DNA of 63,675 nt, from NCBI GenBank assembly GCA_937919655.1, contig CALFPJ010000108.1, positions 1-63,675 on the forward strand. Reading direction: 5' to 3'. The notes beneath the pieces are model-generated. The model was given only the letters and a program-made list of their open reading frames with translations. It ran no database searches and was not told where the DNA came from. This stretch comes from an uncultured Gemmatimonadales bacterium (GTDB taxonomy: Bacteria > Gemmatimonadota > Gemmatimonadetes > Longimicrobiales > Gaopeijiaceae). This document shows, one piece after another, positions 26,653 to 35,516 of this stretch; position 1 is the first letter of the stretch, and every line of letters begins with the position of its first letter. The translations under genes and the position numbers were made by a program.

Positions 26653-28178
26653 GATGACGGCGCCTCTCGCGAAAGCTTTCCTCGGTCGACCTTGCCCAAG
26701 TGTGTCCGCGGGAGGTCGTCCATGAATGTCACAACGCGCGGATACTTGTAGGGCTCGAGCCGGGTCTTGGCCCACGCCTGGAGTTCGGCTGCGAGCGCGT
26801 CGCCCGTAGTCGCACTCGCGGACGGGATCACGAAGGCGTGCGGTTTGACGAGTCCGTCACTGTCTCGGACCCCGACCACGGCGACTTCATCGACGGCTTC
26901 GTGCTCAAGCAGGCAGTCCTCCAATTCGATAGGGGACAGCCATTTCCCGCTCACCTTCAGCATGTCGTCGGCGCGGCCGCAGTACGTGACGTATCCCTCG
27001 GCGTCGATGCTGATCATGTCACCAGAAACGTACCAGTCGCCTACGAAGGCTTGCCGAGTCTTGGCCCGCTGCTGCCAATACCCGTTGGCGCGGGAATCTC
27101 CGCGTACCCACAGGTATCCGACCTCATCCGCGCCCAGGCGAGAGCCCTCCTCGTCGCGCACCTCTACCTCGAATCCCGGGACCGCCTTGCCGAGCGTCCC
27201 CGGGCGTACATCATCTGGCCGGTTTGATACGAACACGTGCCACATCTCAGCGGTCCCGAGCCCGTCTAGGAGCGGCGCCCCGAACAGCTCATTCCAGCGA
27301 CGGTGCAGTTCGACCGGGAGCGCTTCACCCGCCGACGTCGCGAGGCGAAGGCAGGACAGGTCCTGCGCCTCGGCATCGGGGTGAGCCACCAGGTGGTTCA
27401 CCATGGTCGGGACGTTGACCAAGATCGTCGGGCGGAAGGCGGCGATCTTCGCGAAGAGCGTCTCGGTCGTGCATCGCTCCGGGAACAGCGCCGCGGTGGC
27501 GCCCACCGAGAAAGGGAAGAGCAGATTGGTGCCGGTTGCGTACCCAAAGAAGAGCTTCGGAACCGACAGCGTGATGTCATCGGCCGTGATACCCAGCACG
27601 CCGTGTCCGTACAACTCGGTCGTGTTTACGAACGAGCGGTGACTCTGGACGACCGCCTTGGGGTTCCCCGTCGTGCCGCCGCTGAAGAGCCAGATCGCCG
27701 CATCGTCCTCATGCGACGGGAAGGCGGCGAATTCGGTGGGCTGCTCCTCCAGGGCCGCGACGTGTGCGGGCGTATCGACCCGGAGCAACTCCGGACGATG
27801 GGCCGACTCGGGTAGCACCCCTATGAAGTCGTCGGCGACCTCGTGGCCCACCAGCGCCACTCGCGCCCGGGTGTATTCATAGAAATAGCGGATTTGGTCG
27901 GGCTTGATGTGCGGGTTGATCATGACGACCACGCCGCCGGCTCGCAGGATTCCGAAGAGCGCGCCCACGTAGTCCGGCCCATCGGGCATCGCGACAAGAA
28001 CGCGCTCCTCTGGGCGCAGGCCTGCGGCGACGAGAAGATGGGCGTAACGGGCCGACAGACGGTCCACCTCTCGGTACGTGAGCGCGCTCTCGTCAGTCAG
28101 GAGCGCACGACGCTCGCCCAGGCCTTCTGCCACTCGGCGGCCTAGGAAATATTCATACAGATTTAGTAGCTCGGACAC
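26649..28178 (-). CDS. Aryl-CoA ligase, probably 2-aminobenzoate (anthranilate)-CoA ligase
   Basis: ATP-dependent acid-CoA ligase of the benzoate-CoA ligase family; in this context it should activate anthranilate. The GTG at 28178 gives MSELLNLYEYFLGRRVAEG, matching typical starts; a TTG 66 bases upstream is possible but would run through a palindrome. Visible adenylation motifs are WLFSGGTTGNPKAVVQSH (P-loop-like), DGLGTAEMWHVF, GDWYVSGDM and, at the end, the catalytic lysine in THLGKVDRGKL. Length 509 residues is normal. It is divergent from the operon at 28291 with 112 bases between, and overlaps a broken hydrolase gene downstream. Confidence 0.82.
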   Translation of the reverse strand: MSELLNLYEYFLGRRVAEGLGERRALLTDESALTYREVDRLSARYAHLLVAAGLRPEERVLVAMPDGPDYVGALFGILRAGGVVVMINPHIKPDQIRYFYEYTRARVALVGHEVADDFIGVLPESAHRPELLRVDTPAHVAALEEQPTEFAAFPSHEDDAAIWLFSGGTTGNPKAVVQSHRSFVNTTELYGHGVLGITADDITLSVPKLFFGYATGTNLLFPFSVGATAALFPERCTTETLFAKIAAFRPTILVNVPTMVNHLVAHPDAEAQDLSCLRLATSAGEALPVELHRRWNELFGAPLLDGLGTAEMWHVFVSNRPDDVRPGTLGKAVPGFEVEVRDEEGSRLGADEVGYLWVRGDSRANGYWQQRAKTRQAFVGDWYVSGDMISIDAEGYVTYCGRADDMLKVSGKWLSPIELEDCLLEHEAVDEVAVVGVRDSDGLVKPHAFVIPSASATTGDALAAELQAWAKTRLEPYKYPRVVTFMDDLPRTHLGKVDRGKLSREAPSS

Positions 28179-28290
28179 GGGCTTCCATGGGATCGCGGGC
28201 GGATGTGGTGCCAGACGATACGCGACCGCTAGAATACGGGTCAATTGATCCGTCGCCTAGTTTGCTTCAGATGAAGGCAGATCTGCCCCA
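28179..28290. promoter_or_regulatory. Divergent promoter region of the anthranilate-CoA genes
   Basis: These 112 bases separate the leftward ligase from the rightward operon and must contain both promoters. An 8-base palindrome TCAATTGA (28241-28248), extended imperfectly to GGTCAATTGATCC, lies between them and could bind a regulator. No regulator gene is adjacent, so the assignment is tentative. Confidence 0.35.
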
Positions 28291-29046
28291 ATGCCCGTGT
28301 ATCGCCTGGCTGAAATGACATGGGAGGAAGTCCGGGACACGGACCAACTTCGTGTCGTGGCGATCCTGCCCATTGGAGCCGTGGAGGCACACGGGCCCCA
28401 CTTGCCCCTCGGAACCGACGTCATCATCGCCGAGGGCATGGCTCGCACGGGTGCCGAGCGCCTTTCTGAGGCTGGCTTCACGGCACTGATCCTGCCTCCG
28501 ATTTGGTATACGGCTGCTGAGTTTGCGCGAGGCTTTCCAGGCACGATCGGGGTCGATGGAGACACGGTGCGTCGTTTGGTACGAGAGATCGGCGTGTCGC
28601 TGGCCGAGCAAGGCATCAGGACGCTGGCGATCGCGAACGCACACTTGGATCCAGAAAATCTTGCGTCTTTAAGAGCCGTCGTAGGGGAGCCGCACGAAGG
28701 CTTGAAGATGGTGTTTGTGGACCTAACCCGTCGCGCCGTCGCTGAACGACTCACTGAAGAATTCCGGACCGGGGCGTGCCATGCGGGTCGTTTCGAGGGC
28801 AGCGTTGTGATGTCCGAGCGGCCGGAGTTGGTGCGAACGGAAGTGGCAACGGCGCTCGAGGCGAACCCTTCTTCGCTCTCCGACGCCATTCGCGATGGCG
28901 TGCGGACGTTCGCTGATGCGGGTGGCCCCAGGGCCTATTTCGGTTGGCCAGCAGACGCGACCGCAGAAGAGGGCTTGCAGACCGTCGGAGTGCTCGGATC
29001 TCTTCTCGCCGAAGCGGTCCTCGCCGCCCATGAGGTCCCCGCGTGA
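28291..29046 (+). CDS. Creatininase-family amidohydrolase
   Basis: Metal-dependent hydrolase of the creatininase family (creatininase, the archaeal FAPy deformylase ArfB, mycofactocin peptidase MftE). Metal-binding motifs are visible: PIGAVEAHGPHLPLGTD near residues 27-43, NAHLDPENL near 115 and HAGRFEGSVVMS near 164. The protein has 251 residues and no signal. It is the first gene of a tight operon that degrades anthraniloyl-CoA, overlapping the next gene by four bases (GTGA). Because a tryptophan-to-anthranilate route is encoded nearby without a recognisable kynurenine formamidase, a deformylase role on N-formylkynurenine is a testable inference. A creatininase-like role is the default alternative. 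Confidence 0.8.
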   Translation: MPVYRLAEMTWEEVRDTDQLRVVAILPIGAVEAHGPHLPLGTDVIIAEGMARTGAERLSEAGFTALILPPIWYTAAEFARGFPGTIGVDGDTVRRLVREIGVSLAEQGIRTLAIANAHLDPENLASLRAVVGEPHEGLKMVFVDLTRRAVAERLTEEFRTGACHAGRFEGSVVMSERPELVRTEVATALEANPSSLSDAIRDGVRTFADAGGPRAYFGWPADATAEEGLQTVGVLGSLLAEAVLAAHEVPA

Positions 29047-29819
29047 TAAGCATTGCCGGCAGGAGCGTACTGATCACCGGCGGAGGGCGCGGCATTGGGG
29101 CGGCAGCGGCCTTTGCCCTCGCCGAGGCGGGCGCGTCCGTAGCGCTTGCGGCCCGGAATGAGCAACAGGTTGTAGATGTAGCGGCTCAGCTGCGCGATCG
29201 TGGACACACTGCGTTCGCGTTCCGTTGTGACGTGACGGACAAGCGACAGGTGAGGGATCTCGCCCTGTCCGCACGGGAAGCGATGGGGAAAGTCGACATT
29301 CTCGTGAACAACGCGGGGACGGTCACCTCCAACCCGCTCGGTCGCATAAAGTTGACGGAGTGGAACCACATCATGGCCGTGAACGCGACAGGGACATTTT
29401 TGTGCACCCAGGCGGTTTATGACGGAATGGTTGAGCAAAAGTGGGGGCGTATCGTGAATGTCGCGTCCATCGCGGGCCTAGAGGGCGGCCGGTACATTGC
29501 GGCCTATACGGCGGCTAAGCACGCGGTGATCGGCTTAACGCGAGCGGTGGCAGCGGAGGCGGCTGGTACAGGGGTGACGGTGAACGCGGTCTGCCCTGGC
29601 TACGTGGACACGCCGCTGACCGACGAAACCATTGCCCGCATCATGCGACGCACCGGAAAGTCCTGGCATGAGGCGACCCACTCGATCCTTGAAGGGGCCG
29701 GCCAACCGCGCCTGATTCGCGCCGAAGAGGTCGCAGAGGCGATTTTGAACCTCTGCGTGGAATCGGCCAGCGACACCAACGGTCAGTTCGTGATCTTAGA
29801 CGGCAAGGATACTCCGTGA
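29043..29819 (+). CDS. Short-chain dehydrogenase/reductase
   Basis: A 258-residue NAD(P)-dependent oxidoreductase. The GTG start overlaps the upstream stop. The classical SDR features are all present: LITGGGRGIG for the cofactor, NNAGTV, and catalytic Ser-Tyr-Lys in SIAGLEGGRYIAAYTAAK. In this operon it most likely oxidises a 3-hydroxyacyl-CoA or reduces a ring ketone during breakdown of the dearomatised 2-aminobenzoyl-CoA product; which one is unknown. It overlaps the next gene by four bases (GTGA). Confidence 0.85.
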   Translation: MISIAGRSVLITGGGRGIGAAAAFALAEAGASVALAARNEQQVVDVAAQLRDRGHTAFAFRCDVTDKRQVRDLALSAREAMGKVDILVNNAGTVTSNPLGRIKLTEWNHIMAVNATGTFLCTQAVYDGMVEQKWGRIVNVASIAGLEGGRYIAAYTAAKHAVIGLTRAVAAEAAGTGVTVNAVCPGYVDTPLTDETIARIMRRTGKSWHEATHSILEGAGQPRLIRAEEVAEAILNLCVESASDTNGQFVILDGKDTP

Positions 29820-30229
29820 CCTACGAACACATTAATCCGGAAGAACTCGGCGCTCCCAGAGGCTGGACCAACGGCATGTTGGGTCCAAAGAATGGGCGCA
29901 TCCTCTTTATTGCCGGACAGGACGCCGCAGAACCGGGTGGAGAAGTCACGACGGAGGACTTCGTCGAACAGTTCGATAAGGCGATTGAAAAAATGGTGAC
30001 GGTGGTCCGTGAAGCCGGCGGTGGCCCGGAGGACATTGGCCGCATGACCCTTTTTGTCACGGATCTCGATGCCTACCGGGACGCGCGTCGGGACATCGGT
30101 GAGACGTACCGCGCCCACATGGGAAAGCATTATCCCGCGATGGCCCTTATGGAGGTGAAGCGGCTCGTCGATCCACGTGCCAAAATCGAGATCGAAGGGA
30201 CCGCGGTCATCCAAGACTTTAGCGCCTGA
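29816..30229 (+). CDS. RidA/YjgF-family protein (Rid subfamily lacking the catalytic Arg)
   Basis: A 137-residue protein of the RidA fold, whose archetype hydrolyses reactive enamines/imines to ketones and ammonia. The family ending KIEIEGTAVIQDF is clear. In Escherichia coli RidA the essential Arg105 lies in PARSCVEVARLP; here the equivalent reads PAMALMEVKRLV, with Met in place of Arg, so canonical imine hydrolase activity is doubtful. The operon is expected to make a cyclic enamine, so a Rid protein fits the chemistry. The GTG start overlaps the upstream stop. Confidence 0.82.
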   Translation: MTYEHINPEELGAPRGWTNGMLGPKNGRILFIAGQDAAEPGGEVTTEDFVEQFDKAIEKMVTVVREAGGGPEDIGRMTLFVTDLDAYRDARRDIGETYRAHMGKHYPAMALMEVKRLVDPRAKIEIEGTAVIQDFSA

Positions 30230-30233
30230 CAAG

Positions 30234-31031
30234 ATGTTCGAGCCACAATCGTTCAAGTATTCGCTGGATGAGGTCACGGGCGTTGCGACGATCACGCTGG
30301 ATCGGCCCGATCGCCTCAACGCCCTCACCTTTGAGGTCTACGATGAGCTGCGGCGAGCGTTCTATGCGCTCCACGACGAGGCGTCCGTCCGAGTCATTGT
30401 GATTACCGGTTCGGGGCGCGCGTTCTGCTCCGGTGGGGACGTCGAGGACATCATCGGCGCGCTGTTCGAGCGCGATTTCCGTGGGCTCCTGGAGTTCACG
30501 CGCATGACGTGTGACCTGATTTTGTCCATGCGTCGCTGCCGTAAGCCCATCATCGGCGCGCTCAACGGAACCGTGGCGGGTGCAGGCGCGGTCATCGCCA
30601 CCGCCTGCGACCTAAGGGTGGGCGCTGAATGTGCAAAGATCGCCTACCTGTTTACTCGGGTCGGCCTGTCGGGTGCGGACATGGGGGCTGCTTGGATGCT
30701 GCCGCGCATTGTTGGACTCGGCAAAGCGAGCGAATTGCTCATGACTGGGGACTTCATTTCTGCGGACGAGGCGCACCGTATTGGCCTCTACAATAGAGTC
30801 GTCGCGGATGGCGAGGCGCTGGCCGCGGCCACGACGCTTGCCGCGACTTTGGCAAAGGGGCCCTCCTTCGCGATTGAGATCACGAAGGACGCGCTCAACC
30901 GCGAGGCCAGCATGGATCTAGCGAGCGCGCTCGAGGCTGAGGCGCAGATCCAGGCAGCACTGATGCTCCACCCCGACTTCCGCGAATCGTACGAAGCGTT
31001 CGTCGAGAAGCGGAAGCCAGACTTCCTCTAG
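30234..31031 (+). CDS. Enoyl-CoA hydratase/isomerase family protein
   Basis: A 265-residue crotonase-fold enzyme for beta-oxidation-like steps. The ATG at 30234 is chosen because it follows the previous stop by four bases; an upstream in-frame ATG at 30177 lies inside the Rid gene. Crotonase motifs are ITLDRPDRLNALT, GSGRAFCSGGDVED (oxyanion hole) and KPIIGALNGTVAGAGAVIATACDLRVG. It may hydrate an alicyclic enoyl-CoA or open the ring hydrolytically, as other crotonases do in aromatic CoA pathways. Confidence 0.85.
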   Translation: MFEPQSFKYSLDEVTGVATITLDRPDRLNALTFEVYDELRRAFYALHDEASVRVIVITGSGRAFCSGGDVEDIIGALFERDFRGLLEFTRMTCDLILSMRRCRKPIIGALNGTVAGAGAVIATACDLRVGAECAKIAYLFTRVGLSGADMGAAWMLPRIVGLGKASELLMTGDFISADEAHRIGLYNRVVADGEALAAATTLAATLAKGPSFAIEITKDALNREASMDLASALEAEAQIQAALMLHPDFRESYEAFVEKRKPDFL

Positions 31032-31051
31032 AAGGCTGTAACTCCCCGCCC

Positions 31052-32206
31052 ATGCCCGACATTCGCCCGATTCGAGCGTTCCTTGAGCCCGAGCACGATG
31101 CCTGGGCAACCCATATGCGGACCTTCGCCTCGGAGACGCTAGCCCCGCGCGCTGAGCCCGTTGACGACGCGGCCGGACGCATTGAGGCGCGCGAACTTCT
31201 GAGGGCCATGGGAGAAGTGGGTGCGCTTGATCCCATTGGTACTCGGGATCTGCGGGCGTGCTGCATCGCACGGGAAGCGATTAGCCACGCCTCGCCTTTG
31301 GCTGACGCGGTGTGGGCCCTTCAGGGACTTGGCGTTACGCCGTTGTTGCTCGCGGCCAGCGATGTGTTGAGAGAGCGATGGGCTCCTGGCGCGCTTGACG
31401 GCGAGATCATGTCCGCATTCGCCATGACCGAGCCGGAGGCGGGCTCGGACGTGGCCTCTATGAAGACCCGCGCGGTGCGTGACGGCGGCGACTATGTGCT
31501 GGATGGGCAGAAGTGGCTGATTAGCAACGCGGGCATCGCGGACTACTATGTGGTCTTCGCTTCCACTGAGCCCGAGGCAGGCAGCCGCGGCATCTCCGCT
31601 TTTGTGGTGCCAGCGGAAACGCCGGGATTCACCTTCGCGGGTGCCCAGGTGATGAGTGCACCGCATCCGCTGGGGGTGATCGAGATGTCGGCGTGCCGAG
31701 TGCCGGCATCGAACCTCATCGGTGACGAGGGGCGGGGTTTCATGTTGGGCATGGCGACGCTTGACCAACTGAGGCCCACCGTTGGGGCAGCCGCATGCGG
31801 CATGGCCCGACGCGCCTTAGATGAGGCCCTGGGACACGCGATTTCCCGCGAGCAGTTCGGAAAGCCGCTTGGGGACTTCCAGATCATTCAGGACAAACTT
31901 GGCCGCATGGCGATCGAGTTGGCCGCGTCACGGTTGTTGGTCTATCGCGCGGCGTACGAGAAGGACCACGGGGCGGAGCGCATCACCGTAGAGGCAGCGA
32001 TGGCCAAGGCGTACGCGACCGAAGCCGCCCAGCGCATCATTGATGAAGCCGTGCAGATTTTGGGTGGACGCGGCGTGCTCGCCGAACACGCGGTGGACCG
32101 CCTGTACCGATCGGTGCGCGCGTTACGCATCTACGAGGGCACGACCGAGATCCAACATCTGATCATTGCTGGGGCCATGATCGCGGAAGCCAAGGCGAAG
32201 GGCTGA
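31052..32206 (+). CDS. Acyl-CoA dehydrogenase
   Basis: FAD-dependent dehydrogenase of 384 residues. Signature sequences are [18 protein letters not shown] and [32 protein letters not shown]; the Glu of YEGTTEI is the likely catalytic base. It lies 20 bases after the hydratase and 4 bases before the fused monooxygenase, within one operon. It should oxidise a saturated cyclic or ring-opened CoA thioester and needs an ETF, not encoded here. Confidence 0.88.
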   Translation: MPDIRPIRAFLEPEHDAWATHMRTFASETLAPRAEPVDDAAGRIEARELLRAMGEVGALDPIGTRDLRACCIAREAISHASPLADAVWALQGLGVTPLLLAASDVLRERWAPGALDGEIMSAFAMTEPEAGSDVASMKTRAVRDGGDYVLDGQKWLISNAGIADYYVVFASTEPEAGSRGISAFVVPAETPGFTFAGAQVMSAPHPLGVIEMSACRVPASNLIGDEGRGFMLGMATLDQLRPTVGAAACGMARRALDEALGHAISREQFGKPLGDFQIIQDKLGRMAIELAASRLLVYRAAYEKDHGAERITVEAAMAKAYATEAAQRIIDEAVQILGGRGVLAEHAVDRLYRSVRALRIYEGTTEIQHLIIAGAMIAEAKAKG

Positions 32207-32210
32207 TTCC

Positions 32211-34535
32211 ATGAAGATCGCCGTGGTTGGAGGGGGGCCGTCCGGACTCTACTTCGCGATTCTCATGAAGCGGGCAGACGCCTCGAATGAGATCGTGGTC
32301 TTCGAGCAGAACCGTCCAGGGGACACCTTCGGATTCGGGGTTGTGTTCAGCGACGCGACCATCGTCGAGGTCGAGGCCGCCGATGTCGCGACGTACGCTG
32401 CCATCACAGATCATTTTGTACGCTGGGACGACATCGACGTGCACTACGGTGGCGAGGTGGTCCGCAGCACTGGCCATGGCTTCAGTGGTATGAGCCGCCA
32501 GACCTTGCTGACCGTGCTCCAAGGGCAAGCGGCCGCCGTAGGTGTCGACGTTCGGTTCGAGACCGCCGTCACCGACCTGGCTTCGCTCGACGGGTACGAC
32601 CTAATCGTCGGCGCGGACGGCGTGAACTCGAAGGTTCGCGAACTCGCGGCCGAGCGATTTGAGCCCAGCTTTGACTGGAGACCGAATCGATTCGTCTGGC
32701 TGGGGACGGACAAGCCGTTGCCCGCGTTCACGTTCTACTTTCGGGAGAACGAGCACGGTTTGTGGCGTGTGCACGCGTATCAGTACGAACCCGGCCACTC
32801 CACGTTTATCGTCGAGTGCACGGACGAAAGCTGGCGGGCTGCGGGCCTGGACAGCGCCTCCGAAGAGGAGACGCTCGCATACTGTGAGGCACTCTTCTCC
32901 GAGGAACTCGACGGTCACGCGTTGATTCCCAATAAGAGCGTTTGGCGCAGCTTTCCGACTATTCGGTGTGGGGCGTGGTCAGCGGACAACGTGGTGCTGA
33001 TTGGAGACGCGGTGCATACCGCGCACTTCTCGGTAGGGTCGGGTACCCGCATGGGGATGCTCGACGCGATTGCCCTCCGTGAAGCCTTAACCGCCGGCGT
33101 CGCTAACTCCGCTTCGGCGTCGGATACCGCGGCGGGCGTCCGTAGCTCTCTCGCCGCGTACGAAGCCACCCGGCGCCCCCAGGTCGAGTCGCTCCAGCGC
33201 GCCGCGCAGGCCAGTCTAGAGTGGTTTGAGGCGGCTGAGCGCTACATGGACCTGCATCCGCTTCAGTTTACCTTCGCGCTGCTGACGCGGAGCCTGCGTA
33301 TCACCCACGAAGATCTTCGGATGAGGGATCCCGAATTCCTGGAGCGATTGGACCGCTGGGTGGCCGAACGGGCGGACGAGCAGTGCGGGCGTTCAGGGCT
33401 TGCCGGTGCGCCGTCACCGCCCGATTCACCGCCGCCGCCCATGTTCACGCCCTACCGTCTGCGCGACATGGTCCTCCCCAACCGGGTGGTCGTGTCGCCC
33501 ATGTGTCAGTACTGCGCGGACGACGGGACCGTCGGAGACTGGCATTTTCAACACCTCGCCAGTCGCGCGGTCGGGGGAGCGGGTTTGGTGTATGCGGAGA
33601 TGACAGACGTTTCCGCCGAGGGGCGCATTTCCGCGGGCTGCGCCGGCCTCTACAAGCCTGAACACGTAGGGGCGTGGAAGCGCATTGTGGACTTCGTGCA
33701 CGGCCAAACGCCAGCGAAGATGGCGATCCAGCTTGGCCATGCGGGGCGAAAGGGCGCGACCAAGCGTATGTGGGAGGGTGATTCGGAGCCCATTGAGGGC
33801 GGCGGTTGGGACCTCCTGTCCGCGTCGCCGATCCCGTACTTTGAAGATCGGAGTCAGACGCCACGGGAGATGACTCGTGCCGATATGGACGCCGTGATCG
33901 CGGACTACGTGCGTGCCACGGAATATGCTGATCAGGCAGGCTTCGATCTTCTCGAGATCCACATGGCGCACGGCTACTTGCTCGCGTGTTTCATCTCGCC
34001 GTTGACGAACGAGCGTACGGACGAACACGGTGGGTCGCTCGAAAATCGCATGCGATTCCCGCTGGAGGTCTTCGATGCGTGCCGGGCCGCTTGGCCCCAG
34101 GGTAAGCCCATGAGCGTTCGCGTGAGCGCGGTCGATTGGGCGCCCGGCGGCATGACTGCCGAGGATTGTGTTGAGGTCGCCCGACTCTTACGGGCGCACG
34201 AGTGCGACATCGTCGACGTGTCTGCAGGGCAGACCGTGGCGTACCAAAAACCTGTCTACGGGCGTCTGTTTCAGACTTCGTTCGCCGACCAGATTCGCCA
34301 CGACGTGGGCATCCCGACGATGGCGGTGGGAAATGTGTCGTCTTGGATGGACGTGAACACGATCGTGGCCTCGGGGAGGGCCGATCTATGCTTGTTAGCC
34401 CGTGCACACCTGTTCGATCCCTACTGGACGCGTCATGCCGCGTATATGCTCGGTCACCGCCTAGATTGGCCGGATCAATATCGATCTGTAGCGCGCTACA
34501 CGCCGCGCTTTGAGTTCCACTTTGGCGGAGAGTAA
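32211..34535 (+). CDS. Fused FAD monooxygenase/OYE reductase (2-aminobenzoyl-CoA monooxygenase/reductase type)
   Basis: A 774-residue two-domain flavoprotein. Residues 1 to about 380 are an aromatic-ring FAD monooxygenase with [26 protein letters not shown] and [14 protein letters not shown]. After a proline-rich linker ([10 protein letters not shown]), residues about 408-774 are an Old-Yellow-Enzyme-type reductase with [27 protein letters not shown] and the segment [19 protein letters not shown]. This exact fusion is known for Azoarcus 2-aminobenzoyl-CoA monooxygenase/reductase and is also annotated as salicylyl-CoA 5-hydroxylase/oxidoreductase. The first domain hydroxylates the ring of the CoA ester and the second reduces it, giving 2-amino-5-oxocyclohexene-carbonyl-CoA. 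With kynureninase nearby, anthraniloyl-CoA is the best substrate guess. Confidence 0.88.
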   Translation: MKIAVVGGGPSGLYFAILMKRADASNEIVVFEQNRPGDTFGFGVVFSDATIVEVEAADVATYAAITDHFVRWDDIDVHYGGEVVRSTGHGFSGMSRQTLLTVLQGQAAAVGVDVRFETAVTDLASLDGYDLIVGADGVNSKVRELAAERFEPSFDWRPNRFVWLGTDKPLPAFTFYFRENEHGLWRVHAYQYEPGHSTFIVECTDESWRAAGLDSASEEETLAYCEALFSEELDGHALIPNKSVWRSFPTIRCGAWSADNVVLIGDAVHTAHFSVGSGTRMGMLDAIALREALTAGVANSASASDTAAGVRSSLAAYEATRRPQVESLQRAAQASLEWFEAAERYMDLHPLQFTFALLTRSLRITHEDLRMRDPEFLERLDRWVAERADEQCGRSGLAGAPSPPDSPPPPMFTPYRLRDMVLPNRVVVSPMCQYCADDGTVGDWHFQHLASRAVGGAGLVYAEMTDVSAEGRISAGCAGLYKPEHVGAWKRIVDFVHGQTPAKMAIQLGHAGRKGATKRMWEGDSEPIEGGGWDLLSASPIPYFEDRSQTPREMTRADMDAVIADYVRATEYADQAGFDLLEIHMAHGYLLACFISPLTNERTDEHGGSLENRMRFPLEVFDACRAAWPQGKPMSVRVSAVDWAPGGMTAEDCVEVARLLRAHECDIVDVSAGQTVAYQKPVYGRLFQTSFADQIRHDVGIPTMAVGNVSSWMDVNTIVASGRADLCLLARAHLFDPYWTRHAAYMLGHRLDWPDQYRSVARYTPRFEFHFGGE

Positions 34536-34542
34536 GGCCTCG

Positions 34543-35511
34543 TCACACCCGAGCGGACACCAGCAGGAAGATGTACATCAGGTAGAGGCCGAGCATCGCG
34601 CCCCCCAGACGCTGGCCGATTGCTGCCTTTCGGAAGAGCACGATCGTTAGGATCGCGGCTGAGGCGAACATCAGTGGGATGTCGAGCGTTAGAAAATGTG
34701 ACGACACTTCCAGTTCCCGGAGGCTGGCGAGGGAAGCCGCTCCCGTGATGCCCAGGATGTTGAGGATATTGCTGCCGATCACGTTTCCGACAGCGACGTC
34801 GGCCTGGCGCTTCCAAGCAGCTACGAGTGTGGTGGCGAGTTCAGGAACCGAAGTGCTGACCGCGATCACGGTTAGGCCCATAACCTGGTTCGGTATCCCG
34901 AAGCTCTCCCCCAGCCCAATGGCGCCGTCAATGAGCAGGTCGGCGCCCACTGGAAGCATGATGATCCCGGCCAGGATGAGCAGCGCGATCGTTCCTCTCT
35001 TGGTCGGGAGGCCAAGGATCATGGGTAGGTCGCCCCGCCCGCCCGGACCAGGGTCGGACGCCCACTCAGTCCTCGCCTGCATAGCCAGGAACAAGACTAG
35101 GCCAGCCAACAGCAGGAAGCCGTCGCTGCGACTTATCACCCCGTCCAGGCACATCACGTAGAAGACGCCCATCACCACGAGCATGAACACAGCGTCGACC
35201 CGGGCCGATGGCTGATCGCAAGCCATGGGATAGATCAGCGCGGGAACGCTCATCACGAGCAGCACATTGGCGATGTTGCTTCCGATCACGTTCGCGATCG
35301 CGATTTCCGGATATCCGCCAATCGCGGCCTGCAGGGTCACCACGAGTTCGGGAGCCGACGTGCCGAGGGCGACGACGGTCAGCCCAACCACGATCGGGGA
35401 GATGCGCGCGGTGCGAGCGAGGGCCATCGCTCCACGTACGAGCAGATCTCCTCCCATGAGGAGGTAGAGCACCCCCCCGACTATCTGCAAGACTGCGAGC
35501 GTCAGCGGCAC
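34543..35511 (-). CDS. Calcium/sodium antiporter (CaCA family)
   Basis: Inner-membrane cation exchanger of 322 residues and about ten hydrophobic segments. The two inverted alpha repeats are obvious: GTSAPELVVTL followed by NVIGSNIANVLLV, and STSVPELATTL followed by NVIGSNILNIL. A long cytoplasmic loop with charged residues (ARTEWASDPGPGGRG) divides them. It is convergent with the monooxygenase gene, with a 7-base gap, and 5 bases downstream of the sensor gene at 35517. No functional link to tryptophan breakdown is apparent. Confidence 0.88.
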   Translation of the reverse strand: MPLTLAVLQIVGGVLYLLMGGDLLVRGAMALARTARISPIVVGLTVVALGTSAPELVVTLQAAIGGYPEIAIANVIGSNIANVLLVMSVPALIYPMACDQPSARVDAVFMLVVMGVFYVMCLDGVISRSDGFLLLAGLVLFLAMQARTEWASDPGPGGRGDLPMILGLPTKRGTIALLILAGIIMLPVGADLLIDGAIGLGESFGIPNQVMGLTVIAVSTSVPELATTLVAAWKRQADVAVGNVIGSNILNILGITGAASLASLRELEVSSHFLTLDIPLMFASAAILTIVLFRKAAIGQRLGGAMLGLYLMYIFLLVSARV

Positions 35512-35516
35512 AAGCG

